Under the pieces are notes generated by a model, which was not told the DNA's origin, did no database searches, and saw only the letters and a list, made by a program, of their open reading frames with translations. DNA of 64,000 nucleotides from Vibrio mangrovi. GTDB taxonomy: Bacteria; Pseudomonadota; Gammaproteobacteria; Enterobacterales; Vibrionaceae. Numbering within the stretch: the first letter of the stretch is position 1; every line of letters starts with the position of its first letter. Shown here one piece after another: positions 32,968 through 42,269 of the stretch. A program made the position numbers and the translations under genes. The stretch lies in the NCBI RefSeq assembly GCF_024346955.1, contig NZ_AP024883.1, positions 186,001 through 250,000 on the forward strand, in the 5' to 3' direction.

Positions 32968-34056
32968 TTATAGTGCCGAATCTGTTTCGAAAAGATTATC
33001 CTGCGGATCTTTGGAAGAACCTCCGGCAACCTGAATTAAATGATCGGTGGTTGCCATCCAGCGCCGGACTTCAGCATGAGTTGATGCGGCAGAAATGCCG
33101 GGCATACTGCTGTCGGTTACTACAGGCGTTGGATAGATGATTGACCATAGATAGAGCCAGATTGCTGCGCCGTGTTTTTCAGACTGTTGTGACTGATTGA
33201 AGAACTGGGTCAACAGCTCAACGAAAGCAACGGAGTTATGCAAAGCCCGGTTTTCATCACCGACAAAAGGTGTAGAAGTGAGAGATGAAGTTCGGTAAGA
33301 GTCGATTGCAACCCCTCTGGGTTTCAGGCGGCTGACTGCTTCCCGGGCCGCTTCTCCGACCCAGCGGCCATCCAGATAATCTTTGCTGTAGTTGGAATAG
33401 AAGGCATCCAACAGAGAAACCCGTTTCGGTACAATATTTTCAGCGATCTGACCGGTATCGGCCAGAGATGCAAGTCGATCGGCAAGCCGGAGAGCGACCT
33501 GATTCCCCAGACTGTGACCGGCAAAGCGAATATCATTGCCCCGATATCCCTGCATGGCGGTCAGATACTGCTGTAGCAGCAACTCGGTGACATTCTGATT
33601 GGGGCCGTTGTGATAGTTGCCCTGACTGTCGCGCCAGCGCATTTTCCGGGGGCCATTTGCCGACCAGATTTTCGCTTCAGCATCTTTGACTTCGAACTCA
33701 TCCGCGAACTGATCCCAATACAACATGGCAACATTATAGCCTTGGGACTGCCAGATGTTGGCAAAATCAATATTTGGTGCGCCGTTGTTGGTTTCCCAGT
33801 AGACGGTTCGATCCTGATTGGCGATGTGATTCGATTGCCAGCCGTGAATCAGAATCAATGTAGGTTTTGATGGATCATAGTAGGTTCCTCCATTTCGTGT
33901 GTTCGGACCGGCTTTCTGATATTGGTCACCGGCTCCGAACCAATACAGGCCGTAACTGAGTTGATCAAAGTCCTGTTTCGGGAAGACGCCGGTTTTAGCT
34001 ATTGCGCTGAAAGACAGACATACGCTAGCCAGATAGATGAAGTATTTTTTTATCAT
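32968..34056 (-). CDS. Secreted lipase-like alpha/beta hydrolase
   Basis: A 362-residue protein with a signal peptide (KKYFIYLASVCLSFSAIAK). The oxyanion segment LILIHGWQSNH and the nucleophile elbow FAGHSLGNQVALRLADRL (G-H-S-L-G) identify the lipase fold; a downstream DAFYSNYSKDY supplies a likely catalytic Asp and the His is probably within the C-terminal half. It could act on esters or lipids outside the cell. It is monocistronic and convergent with the recQ operon. Exact substrate cannot be inferred. Confidence 0.75.
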   Translation of the reverse strand: MIKKYFIYLASVCLSFSAIAKTGVFPKQDFDQLSYGLYWFGAGDQYQKAGPNTRNGGTYYDPSKPTLILIHGWQSNHIANQDRTVYWETNNGAPNIDFANIWQSQGYNVAMLYWDQFADEFEVKDAEAKIWSANGPRKMRWRDSQGNYHNGPNQNVTELLLQQYLTAMQGYRGNDIRFAGHSLGNQVALRLADRLASLADTGQIAENIVPKRVSLLDAFYSNYSKDYLDGRWVGEAAREAVSRLKPRGVAIDSYRTSSLTSTPFVGDENRALHNSVAFVELLTQFFNQSQQSEKHGAAIWLYLWSIIYPTPVVTDSSMPGISAASTHAEVRRWMATTDHLIQVAGGSSKDPQDNLFETDSAL

Positions 34057-34269
34057 AATTTATCCATTTGTTTTTTAAATGCATGTGACTAGAGCAAACG
34101 CTCAAATGGATAAAAACGTGCTTAGCTTCAGGTGTCTATAGCGTTTTGTACAAATTTTATACAGCATCACAATAATTGCTTTTGTTGCATATAGTTATGA
34201 CGATAACGTCTGTCTGAAAAGATCCGATGTAGCTTTACTCAAATAGTCTATTTCTATTGAGACTGAGTC

Positions 34270-34332
34270 TCAGACCAGCTTCACTGTCATGTAGATTGCG
34301 CTGATGACAGTGTTAAAAGTGTGAAAGATCAT
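34270..34332 (-). CDS. Possible 20-residue hydrophobic small protein
   Basis: A short frame encoding MIFHTFNTVISAIYMTVKLV, with GGAGG five bases before the ATG and a second AAGGAGG further upstream. The peptide could span the membrane once. A perfect 9-bp inverted repeat (CACTGTCAT at 34282-34290, ATGACAGTG at 34304-34312) lies inside the frame. The strong ribosome binding site in otherwise non-coding DNA is the main support; it may be chance. Confidence 0.35.
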   Translation of the reverse strand: MIFHTFNTVISAIYMTVKLV

Positions 34333-34413
34333 TTCATCCTCCGTGTTGCTCCTCCTTAGTCTGATCTTTTGGTTTTGTAAAAATGCACATCATCAAAAAG
34401 TGATATTCGTAAC

Positions 34414-34439
34414 AATATTGGAAACCGGTTTCCAATATT
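34414..34439. promoter_or_regulatory. LacI-family operator upstream of porin
   Basis: A perfect 26-bp palindrome with core TTGGAAACCGGTTTCCAA, 273 bases before the porin gene. The same core occurs upstream of the PTS operon at 37535-37570, and a LacI-type regulator is encoded at the end of that operon, so this is very likely its operator. The remaining 34057-34712 gap holds only the small frame described above. Confidence 0.8.
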
Positions 34440-34712
34440 TTCTTTCGATCTAAAAAATCGTGCTGAGAGCCACAATCTATTGTTGTTTATGGATTTAGAC
34501 TGTGCCGGAACATTAACTGAGTCCCCGGAAAATACGTTGATACTTTCTCAAGGCAAAGGGTGAATTGTATTTGTTTCCGTTTTTGGAAAAATTGCCAGAC
34601 ATACCGATTGTCGTAAGAGTAAAGCGTTACGGACCTCTGATATGAGAAGGATGTGGGTCCGGTTTCGGGGGGAATGGTCTGAAACGATAGATAAAATAAA
34701 GACGAGAAAACT

Positions 34713-35891
34713 ATGGACAGGAAAACACAGATGGGACTGAAAATGCTCCCCGTTATGCTGGCAGCCTGCTGGTCAGTCAGTTCCGTGGCTGCCGGAGGTT
34801 CTCAGGCAGTGGATAAAGCCGCTCTTGATACACAAATCAAACAACTTGAACAATTGCATCAGCAGTATCAGAGTGAATTAGAGAAACTTCAACAAACAAG
34901 ACTCGGCTACGAGCAGTCGCTGGAAGCGGCTGATGAAGAGTCGCTGTCTTCTCTGAAAGCGATGATGGAGCGGGTGAGTATCTTTGGTTTCTTCAGAGCC
35001 AAATATGATCATGATGACCAGGAGCCTGTCGGTTCCGGTGCCAATAACAAACACTTCTATATGGATTTAGAAGGGAAAATGAAAGTCTCTGAAGACTGGA
35101 ATGCTAATTTTCAGATTGAGACCCGTAAAGGTTATACCGTCAGTCAGTCATGGCGTAAGGGAGATAACGGAAGTAGTGATCAGGATGGGACACTGCAGCG
35201 GATTTGGGTCGAAGGCCGTCCCGGCGGTGTTGGTGTAACGTTAGGTACGAAATGGTGGGGATACGGATTCCAGGCGGTTCCGTTTGGTCATGCTGCCGAT
35301 GGGATTCAGCTCGATTACGATATCGTCCCTGAATGGAATGCTAAAGCATTCTGGTTAAGACCGAGACAGGGCGATTTGGTGACGATGCCGAATAGTTCCG
35401 ATATTTCGATTGTCGGGGCAAACCTGACTGGTAGCCTGACCGATGATTTACAGACCAGTCTGACTTTCGCGACTAACGATAACTACAATGATGACCAGAA
35501 AATGGATCGGATGGGCGCATTTGAGCTGCAATATAAACTGACCGATGACATTTTGTTGCGCGGTGCATTTGCGATGACCAATGCTGACCATCATAACACC
35601 AGCCAGGAATACCGAATCGATTATAAAGATACGGATTTAGCTCAGGTGGGTTCATACGGAATTTATCTGCGATATATCGACTTCAGAAGATACGGTGATT
35701 ATTCACATGATGATGAATGGGGCTCATTACCAAGTGATGCCAGAGGCGGTATTCTTGGGGTGAAATATGTTCTGTTTAAGAATGTCGTCTGGGAAACATT
35801 CTATTCAGTTCAGGAACGTGACCGCGCCGGTAGTTTTGAGCCAGGAGCTTATCGTCACTTATTCCGGACTCAGATTGATTTCCACTTTTAA
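34713..35891 (+). CDS. Outer-membrane porin with N-terminal coiled coil (sugar porin candidate)
   Basis: A 392-residue protein: signal peptide (cleavage near SVAAGG), a coiled coil of about 60 residues (IKQLEQLHQQYQSELEKLQQ), then a beta-barrel of amphipathic strands ending in the C-terminal Phe (QIDFHF) needed for outer-membrane insertion. The N-terminal coiled coil resembles that of sucrose/maltose-type porins. It has a LacI-type operator upstream identical in core to that of the beta-glucoside PTS operon, so I infer uptake of the same sugar across the outer membrane. A terminator follows. Confidence 0.75.
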   Translation: MDRKTQMGLKMLPVMLAACWSVSSVAAGGSQAVDKAALDTQIKQLEQLHQQYQSELEKLQQTRLGYEQSLEAADEESLSSLKAMMERVSIFGFFRAKYDHDDQEPVGSGANNKHFYMDLEGKMKVSEDWNANFQIETRKGYTVSQSWRKGDNGSSDQDGTLQRIWVEGRPGGVGVTLGTKWWGYGFQAVPFGHAADGIQLDYDIVPEWNAKAFWLRPRQGDLVTMPNSSDISIVGANLTGSLTDDLQTSLTFATNDNYNDDQKMDRMGAFELQYKLTDDILLRGAFAMTNADHHNTSQEYRIDYKDTDLAQVGSYGIYLRYIDFRRYGDYSHDDEWGSLPSDARGGILGVKYVLFKNVVWETFYSVQERDRAGSFEPGAYRHLFRTQIDFHF

Positions 35892-35929
35892 AGCGAAGCC
35901 ATCTCTTTGTTCTTAGAGATGGGGAAAAG

Positions 35930-35962
35930 CCGGCAGAGCAGGGGGAATCTGCCGGTCTTTTC
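35930..35962. terminator. Bidirectional terminator between porin and orphan EIIC
   Basis: Stem CCGGCAGA/TCTGCCGG with flanking GA/TC pairs; T-rich on the right (TCTTTTCT), A-rich on the left, between convergent genes. Confidence 0.8.
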
Positions 35963-35969
35963 TGAATGC

Positions 35970-37292
35970 TCAACTTCTCTGGCGTCTTCCTGATGCCATT
36001 TGCTCCTGTTGCGCCAGTACGATTTTTTCATGGGCACGGAAAAATGGCAGGTAGAGACAGTAGGAATTAAAGATAGCAAAGAGCACCATCAGGACGTTCA
36101 CGATACTGCCATTTGCGGCCCAGGCAGCTCCGATCGGTGCGGGAACCGTCCAGGGAAGCATCATCACTATTCGGTCCAGAACGCCGACAGAAGTCAGATA
36201 CCAGGCGATGGTGGCATTGAGGATCGGCACACAGATAAAAGGGAGGATGAAAACCGGATTCATGATAATCGGAAAGCCGAACAGGATTGGTTCGTTAATA
36301 TTGAAAATTGCCGGCAGTAAGGCTACTTTTCCTACGGATTTCATATGGTTTGAACGACTTTTCAGGGCGAGATAAACCAAAGGGAGTGTGGAGCCGACGC
36401 CGCCGATTAGCAGGAAGAAATCCCAGAATGAGGCAGTATAGATATGCGGTGGGATTTGTCCGCCGGTTTCAATGGCGGTCTGATTGACCAGCAGGTTGGT
36501 CATCCAGAAAGGGTTCATGATCCCGGTAACGATGATGGAGCCGTGAATTCCCACAAACCAGAGAAGCTGGCAGACCAGGATTGAAATAATCACGGCAGCA
36601 AGGCTGTCTGATGCCAGAATCAGTGGCTTGAACAGCGTTTCAATCAACTGCGGGAAATGGACGCCGACACTATGTTTCAGAATGATATTGAATAGTGATA
36701 GCGTCAGAAAGACAACAAAGATAGGGACGATTAATTTAAAGCCCTGAGCGGTAATTAACGGAACATCCTCCGGCATATGGATATACCAGTTTTTCCGCAC
36801 AAACAGATGAATAATTTCAACAGAGTAAATACCCGCGACAAGTGCTGTGAAAATGCCTCCGCCACCCAGATAGTAAAGCTCCTGAGTATTCATGGTTGAA
36901 AATCCGGAGAGCATCAGAAAAGACAGACAGCCGGTCAGCCCGGATAAACGCTCCGGTAGTCGGTATTGTTTGGCCAGACTTGCTGATACACCAAAAGAGA
37001 TGATCAGAGCAACCAGACCCAGTGTGATCTGATACATAGGCAGTAGTACCGGTTGCAGGGTTCTGCTGAGTGATTCCCACCAGAGCGCAGATGATGTACC
37101 ACTCATTGATGCTGCTGCTGTTAACGGAAAAATCAGGGGAACAAACACACAGCCGATAAACACAAAAGGCATCGATAACTGGAAACCGTCACGAAGTGCA
37201 ATCAGGTGTGTACTTTGGCTTAGCTTTCTGGCATATGGTGAAAAATAATGATCAAGTGTGTCAGCAAATAATCTGGCAACTGAATGATTCAT
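35970..37292 (-). CDS. PTS EIIC, lactose/cellobiose family (orphan)
   Basis: About 440 residues from the start chosen at 37292 (NHSVARLFADTLDHYFSPYA); the frame runs further up but that part overlaps an operator half-site. It has the EIIC-Lac/Cel core GIHGSIIVTGIMNPFWMTNL and FNINEPILFGFPIIMNPVF with the conserved Glu. It is a paralogue of the EIIC at 37973-39298 (same core, many substitutions). No EIIA or EIIB is encoded beside it, so it probably borrows those of the divergent operon. A half-operator upstream suggests shared control. Confidence 0.85.
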   Translation of the reverse strand: MNHSVARLFADTLDHYFSPYARKLSQSTHLIALRDGFQLSMPFVFIGCVFVPLIFPLTAAASMSGTSSALWWESLSRTLQPVLLPMYQITLGLVALIISFGVSASLAKQYRLPERLSGLTGCLSFLMLSGFSTMNTQELYYLGGGGIFTALVAGIYSVEIIHLFVRKNWYIHMPEDVPLITAQGFKLIVPIFVVFLTLSLFNIILKHSVGVHFPQLIETLFKPLILASDSLAAVIISILVCQLLWFVGIHGSIIVTGIMNPFWMTNLLVNQTAIETGGQIPPHIYTASFWDFFLLIGGVGSTLPLVYLALKSRSNHMKSVGKVALLPAIFNINEPILFGFPIIMNPVFILPFICVPILNATIAWYLTSVGVLDRIVMMLPWTVPAPIGAAWAANGSIVNVLMVLFAIFNSYCLYLPFFRAHEKIVLAQQEQMASGRRQRS

Positions 37293-37318
37293 GGCAATCC
37301 CTGTCAATTTTGCATGGT

Positions 37319-37337
37319 TTGGAAACCGATAATCCAA
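37319..37337. promoter_or_regulatory. Degenerate operator half-site upstream of orphan EIIC
   Basis: TTGGAAACC is a perfect left half of the operator, followed by GATAATCCAA, a poor right half. It lies 27 bases upstream of the chosen start of the minus-strand EIIC and could bind the LacI-type regulator weakly. Confidence 0.45.
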
Positions 37338-37534
37338 CCCTCTATTCTTTCATAAACTCTTTTTTATAAATAAAGATTGGATCACACCTTCAGGTGATGG
37401 TATCGCAACTTATCCCTGCAAAATCGGCTACTTTCTCTCCACTGCTTTCATCCTCTGTTCACCGGATTTTATCTGCAGATCATAGAATCATGATCGAATG
37501 TCGTTCTTTTGATGATCCGACTCACATTCCTGAT

Positions 37535-37570
37535 GGACAAACATTGGAAACCGGTTTCCAATGTTTGTCC
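37535..37570. promoter_or_regulatory. 36-bp palindromic LacI-family operator of the PTS operon
   Basis: Each half is GGACAAACATTGGAAACC and its exact reverse complement. The core TTGGAAACCGGTTTCCAA matches the porin operator. It lies 62 bases before the EIIB start and about 240 bases before the divergent orphan EIIC, so it can repress both. Confidence 0.85.
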
Positions 37571-37631
37571 GAGGGCGCATACTCTAGGTGTCTAAACGAA
37601 GAACATTGAATCGAAGTAAGGAGTATCGGAT

Positions 37632-37940
37632 ATGAAAAAGATCATGCTGTGTTGCTCCGCTGGAATGTCAACCTCACTGCTGGTGAAAAAAATGGAAGCA
37701 TCAGCAAAAGTACGTGGCATTGACGCGGATATCAAAGCGTACGGCGCCTCAGAGTTCAGCGATCAGGTGGGAAACTATCAGGTTGTTCTGCTTGGCCCTC
37801 AGGTGAAATACATGCAACCCGACCTACAAAAAGAAGCAGATAAATACGGTATCAGAGTCGAGCCGATCAATATGATGGATTATGGCATGCAAAATGGGGA
37901 CAAAGTGCTTGATTTTGCTATCGAACTGATAGGCGAGTGA
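37632..37940 (+). CDS. PTS EIIB, lactose/cellobiose family
   Basis: A 102-residue cytoplasmic phosphocarrier. The N-terminal loop IMLCCSAGMSTSLLVKKM carries the phosphorylated cysteine of the CxxGMSTS motif (second Cys). Typical length for CelA/ChbB-type EIIB. AAGGAG lies nine bases before the ATG. First gene of the operon EIIB-EIIC-GH1-EIIA-lacI under the 36-bp operator. Confidence 0.93.
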   Translation: MKKIMLCCSAGMSTSLLVKKMEASAKVRGIDADIKAYGASEFSDQVGNYQVVLLGPQVKYMQPDLQKEADKYGIRVEPINMMDYGMQNGDKVLDFAIELIGE

Positions 37941-37972
37941 GTTTGAGACAAAACCAATAACAGGACATCAAC

Positions 37973-39298
37973 ATGAGTACTCTATACGACCATGTGGTCA
38001 ATGCAATCGAACAAAAATTATCGCCGCTAGCAGTGAAAGTTGGCCAGCAAAAATATTTGACATCCATCCGGGACGGTTTCATTGCGGCACTGCCGTTTAT
38101 GATCGTCGGATCGTTTATGCTAGTGTTTATCTTCCCTCCGTTTCCTGGGGATACGACGTGGGGTTTTGCCAAAGCATGGCTGGACTTTTCCGCTGAATAC
38201 CGTGATGAGCTGATGTTACCTTTCAACCTCAGTATGGGGGTTATGACGGTGTTTATATCGGTTGGGATTGGCGCCAGTCTGGCAAAACATCACGATCTTG
38301 ATCCGATGACCACCGGTCTTCTGGCATTAATGGCATTCTTTCTGGTCGCAGCACCGCTAAAAGATGGTGCGATCTCAATGCAGTATCTCTCTGGTCAGGG
38401 AATTTTTACTGCGATTCTGACTGCGATTTATGCGACAGAAGTGTATGCGTTCCTGAAACGAAATCATGTCACGATTAAACTTCCGCCGGAAGTACCAACC
38501 GGGGTTGCCCGTTCGTTTGAAATTCTTATCCCGGTCCTGGCGATTATTCTGACGCTATACCCGCTCAATTTATTTATTGAAGCACAAACAGGAATGATTC
38601 TGCCTCAGGCAATCATGACGCTACTGCAACCTTTGGTTTCTGCTTCTGACTCATTAGCGGCAGTATTACTTGCGGTATTTATCTGTCAGCTACTCTGGTT
38701 TGCCGGTATTCACGGTGCGTTAATCGTTACCGGGATCATGAACCCGTTCTGGATGACAAACCTGTCTGAAAACCAGTTAGCAATGACTTCCGGTGAAGCG
38801 TTGCCTCATATCTTCCTACAAGGTTTCTGGGATCATTACCTGTTGATCGGTGGGGTTGGTTCGACACTGCCACTGGCATTTTTGCTGCTGAGATCAAAGG
38901 CTGTTCACCTGAGAACTATTGGGAAAATGGGTATCGTCCCCGGTTTCTTCAACATTAATGAACCGATTTTGTTCGGAGCTCCGATCATCATGAATCCGGT
39001 ATTTTTCCTGCCATTCGTACTGGTACCGATGATCAATGCTGTGTTGGCGTGGTTTGCCGTTGATTTTGGTCTGGTGGCAAAAGTGGTATCGCTGACACCG
39101 TGGACTACACCGGGTCCTATTGGTGCGTCATGGGCAGCCAACTGGGCAGTTAGTCCGGTGATTCTTTCTGTACTGTGTATGTGTTCTGCCGCTTTGATGT
39201 ATCTGCCATTCCTGAAAGCATATGAAAAACAACTGCTGGATAAAGAAGCTGCTGAAGCTGCACAGGAAGAGAAACAACCACAAAGTGTGACGGTCTAA
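37973..39298 (+). CDS. PTS EIIC, lactose/cellobiose family
   Basis: A 441-residue membrane permease with about ten hydrophobic helices and the substrate-site segments GIHGALIVTGIMNPFWMTN and NINEPILFGAPIIMNPVFF. Starts 32 bases after EIIB. It imports and, with EIIB and EIIA, phosphorylates a diglucoside such as cellobiose. Paralogue of the divergent orphan EIIC. Confidence 0.93.
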   Translation: MSTLYDHVVNAIEQKLSPLAVKVGQQKYLTSIRDGFIAALPFMIVGSFMLVFIFPPFPGDTTWGFAKAWLDFSAEYRDELMLPFNLSMGVMTVFISVGIGASLAKHHDLDPMTTGLLALMAFFLVAAPLKDGAISMQYLSGQGIFTAILTAIYATEVYAFLKRNHVTIKLPPEVPTGVARSFEILIPVLAIILTLYPLNLFIEAQTGMILPQAIMTLLQPLVSASDSLAAVLLAVFICQLLWFAGIHGALIVTGIMNPFWMTNLSENQLAMTSGEALPHIFLQGFWDHYLLIGGVGSTLPLAFLLLRSKAVHLRTIGKMGIVPGFFNINEPILFGAPIIMNPVFFLPFVLVPMINAVLAWFAVDFGLVAKVVSLTPWTTPGPIGASWAANWAVSPVILSVLCMCSAALMYLPFLKAYEKQLLDKEAAEAAQEEKQPQSVTV

Positions 39299-39367
39299 CC
39301 GGTTCAGTATGAACAAAAAATGATGATTAAAGTGGGCAGTACGACTGCCCACTGATGGAGAACCAAT

Positions 39368-40753
39368 ATGAAGTATAAATTTCCACAGCATTTCTTCTGG
39401 GGAAGTGCCGCCTCTGCAACCCAGACTGAAGGGGCGGCTTTCTCTGGAGGAAAAGGGGAAAATATCTGGGATCACTGGTACAAATCAGAACCCAATCGCT
39501 TTCATCAGGGCGTCTCAGCAACTGAGGCGTCAACTTTTTATGAGAATTTCCGCTCAGATATCCAATTGATGAAAGACATTAATCATAACAGTTTTCGCAC
39601 GTCTATCTCCTGGGCCCGTCTGATCCCTGACGGAACCGGAGATGTTAATCCAGAAGCTGTTGATTTTTATAATCAGGTAATTGATGAACTGGTTGAGCAG
39701 GAAATTGAACCGTTCATCTGTCTGTTCCATTTCGATATGCCGATGAAGATGCAGGAAATCGGCGGATTTGAGAACCGGGAAGTGTTGCAGGCATATGCAA
39801 ATTATGCTGAAACATGCTTCCGTCTGTTCGGCGACCGGGTGAAACACTGGTTTACCTTTAACGAGCCGATTGTGCCGGTTGAAGGCGGTTATCTATACGA
39901 TTTCCATTATCCGAATGTACTGGATTTCCGTCGGGCTGCGACTGTGGCTTATCACACGATACTGGCTCATGCGATGGCGGTCAGCAAATACCGGGCGCTT
40001 AATCAGACCGGACAGATTGGTATTGTTCTCAATTTGACTCCGTCTTACCCGCGCTCTCAGCATAAAGCGGATCTGGATGCCTCCAGGATTTGTGATCTGA
40101 TGTTTAACCGGAGCTTCCTCGACCCGGCTATTCGGGGAGAGTATCCACTGGAACTGGTTGCGTTACTCAAGCAGTACGGACAACTACCAGATATTCAGAA
40201 AGGAGATTGTGAGCTGATCGCTGAAGGGAAAATCGATCTGCTGGGAATTAACTATTATCAGCCAAGACGCGTCAAAGCACGTTTGAGTGCTGTGAATCCG
40301 AATGCGCCTTTTGTACCTGAATGGTTCTTTGAACCTTATGAAATGCCCGGCAGAAAAATGAATCCTCATCGCGGCTGGGAAATTTATGAAAAAGGGATTT
40401 ATGACATTCTGACTAACCTGCGTGAGCACTACGGTAATCTTCCTTGTTATATCTCGGAAAACGGGATGGGTGTTGAAGGTGAAGAGAAATTCCTGGTTGA
40501 TGGGCAGATTCAGGATGACTACCGCATTGACTTCATTCGTGAGCACCTGAAATGGATACATCGGGCGATTGAAGAAGGCTCCGCCTGTCAGGGCTATCAT
40601 TTATGGACATTCATCGATAACTGGTCATGGTGTAATGCCTATAAGAACCGTTACGGTTTTTACCGGCTGGATCTGGAAACACAGCAACGCAGCCTGAAAA
40701 AAAGCGGTGAATGGTTTGCTCAGGTCTCTGAAGCGAATGGTTTCGATGATTAA
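39368..40753 (+). CDS. 6-phospho-beta-glucosidase (GH1)
   Basis: A 461-residue glycoside hydrolase family 1 enzyme. The N-terminal FPQHFFWGSAASATQTEGA signature, the acid/base segment TFNEPIVPVEGG and the nucleophile segment YISENGMG are all present; WTFIDNWSWCNAYKNRYGFY near the C-terminus has the layout of phospho-glucoside enzymes. It cleaves the phosphorylated disaccharide delivered by the PTS to glucose and glucose 6-phosphate. GGAG precedes the ATG. Confidence 0.92.
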   Translation: MKYKFPQHFFWGSAASATQTEGAAFSGGKGENIWDHWYKSEPNRFHQGVSATEASTFYENFRSDIQLMKDINHNSFRTSISWARLIPDGTGDVNPEAVDFYNQVIDELVEQEIEPFICLFHFDMPMKMQEIGGFENREVLQAYANYAETCFRLFGDRVKHWFTFNEPIVPVEGGYLYDFHYPNVLDFRRAATVAYHTILAHAMAVSKYRALNQTGQIGIVLNLTPSYPRSQHKADLDASRICDLMFNRSFLDPAIRGEYPLELVALLKQYGQLPDIQKGDCELIAEGKIDLLGINYYQPRRVKARLSAVNPNAPFVPEWFFEPYEMPGRKMNPHRGWEIYEKGIYDILTNLREHYGNLPCYISENGMGVEGEEKFLVDGQIQDDYRIDFIREHLKWIHRAIEEGSACQGYHLWTFIDNWSWCNAYKNRYGFYRLDLETQQRSLKKSGEWFAQVSEANGFDD

Positions 40754-40792
40754 TGTGTCTGTGCTGACAATAGGAATGGATGGGAGCCGATA

Positions 40793-41101
40793 ATGGATCT
40801 GGAAGAACAGGTTATGGGAATTATTATTAATGCAGGGCAGTCCCGTAGCCTCTGTTATGAAGCGCTTCGAAGTGCAAAAGCCGGAGATTTTGAACAGGCT
40901 GAAACACTGCTGCAACAGGCTGGTGAATTTGCCAGCCTTGCTCACCGGGTTCAGACCCAGTTGATTGAAGCGGATGAAGGCGAAGGAAAAACACCGATGA
41001 CGCTGATTATGGTTCACGCTCAGGACCATTTGATGACATCGATGCTGGCAAAGGAAATGGTCGTTGAAATGATCGATATGCACCGGCGGATTGCACAATG
41101 A
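40793..41101 (+). CDS. PTS EIIA, lactose/cellobiose family
   Basis: A 102-residue all-helical phosphocarrier. LEEQVMGIIINAGQSRSLCY and MTLIMVHAQDHLMTSMLAKE match the family; the first His of VHAQDH is the phosphorylation site, with the conserved Asp three residues on. It passes phosphate from HPr to the EIIB of this operon. Lies 39 bases after the GH1 gene. Confidence 0.93.
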   Translation: MDLEEQVMGIIINAGQSRSLCYEALRSAKAGDFEQAETLLQQAGEFASLAHRVQTQLIEADEGEGKTPMTLIMVHAQDHLMTSMLAKEMVVEMIDMHRRIAQ

Positions 41102-41215
41102 ATCATTGACTCTGATTCAGCCGGGAGATGCAGTCCGGTCATAGAATGACCGGATTGGCATGAACTATGCGCAATCCACTTGTTAAATGTGTCTTCAAAG
41201 GTAAAATGAAAATAG

Positions 41216-41233
41216 ACGGGAACCGTTTTCCAT
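41216..41233. promoter_or_regulatory. Imperfect operator upstream of lacI-type gene
   Basis: ACGGGAACCGTTTTCCAT matches the 18-bp operator core TTGGAAACCGGTTTCCAA at 13 positions, 45 bases before the regulator gene. Suggests autoregulation. Confidence 0.5.
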
Positions 41234-41277
41234 TTTTGCGTTTTCCCTTTGATTGACCTTCGTGAAATAGGATTGTC

Positions 41278-42237
41278 ATGGTTACTATCACTGATGTTTC
41301 CCGGCTGGCAAATGTCTCGAAAGCGACAGTTTCCCGCGTGATGAGCGGTAGCCGGGGAGTGAAACAAGAAAGCCGCGAAGCCGTGCTCAGAGCAGCTGAA
41401 GAACTTAACTACCGTCCCAATACGATGGCGCAGAGTCTTGCGACCCAGAAGTCAGACTATATCGGTGTGGTTCTGGCGACGACAGATGCCGGTCAGGTTT
41501 CAACTTTTCTGCCCTTGTTATGCCAGTCACTAAAACAAAGAAACAAACGCATGCTGGTCAGCTTTGCCGATACTCCGGAGGAATATACTCAGGTTGTAGA
41601 ATCATGGGGACACGGTCAGTGTGATGCCATCATTACGTTTGGTGGAGATATTCCTGAATCCGCGCTCGATAAAACCATTGCCGTTGACAGCTATGTAAGC
41701 GATGAGTGCCGCTCGGTCAGCTATGACTACCGTTTTGCTTGCGAGAGTGCATGCCGTTACCTTTCCAGTCAGGGACATTCTTCGGTCGCTATTCTGCTTG
41801 ATGGTCAGAACTTCGCTTCTCAACTGGTGCTTGAAGGCTACAAAACCGCGATGCAGAATATGTCGATCCCAATCAACCGGCAACTGATTGTCAGTGCAGA
41901 TGACAGTGCTGAACTGGCGATGATGAATCTGCTCAACAGCTATTCATCCTTCACTTCGTTGATTGTGATGAGAGATAGCCATGCCGCAATTGCAATGAAG
42001 CTGCTTCAGGACTTCAATCTGTCGACTCCGCAGGATGTATCCATTCTGTCTCTGGAAGATTCCTCACTCGCTAAACAGTTAACCCCAGCACTGACCTGTA
42101 TCAGTTATCCGTCAGAACGGCTGGTTGCAGCCCTGATGAAAGAACTTGATAATTTTCTGAACCGTCATCCGTCAGAAAACCGGGCAAGTATTCAGGGAAA
42201 TCTGGTTGTCCGTGATTCGGTGGTTAACCGTAATTAA
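41278..42237 (+). CDS. LacI-family regulator of the beta-glucoside PTS regulon
   Basis: 319 residues: N-terminal LacI helix-turn-helix (ITDVSRLANVSKATVSRVMS, then hinge-helix NYRPNTMAQSLATQ) and a C-terminal periplasmic-binding-protein-like effector domain (YIGVVLATTDAGQVSTFLPL). It ends the PTS operon. The repeated palindrome TTGGAAACCGGTTTCCAA near the porin, operon and its own gene is of the form bound by LacI/GalR proteins, so I infer that it represses these in the absence of sugar. Confidence 0.88.
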   Translation: MVTITDVSRLANVSKATVSRVMSGSRGVKQESREAVLRAAEELNYRPNTMAQSLATQKSDYIGVVLATTDAGQVSTFLPLLCQSLKQRNKRMLVSFADTPEEYTQVVESWGHGQCDAIITFGGDIPESALDKTIAVDSYVSDECRSVSYDYRFACESACRYLSSQGHSSVAILLDGQNFASQLVLEGYKTAMQNMSIPINRQLIVSADDSAELAMMNLLNSYSSFTSLIVMRDSHAAIAMKLLQDFNLSTPQDVSILSLEDSSLAKQLTPALTCISYPSERLVAALMKELDNFLNRHPSENRASIQGNLVVRDSVVNRN

Positions 42238-42269
42238 CAAATTCTCCATTCATTGTCTGTACCGTTTCG

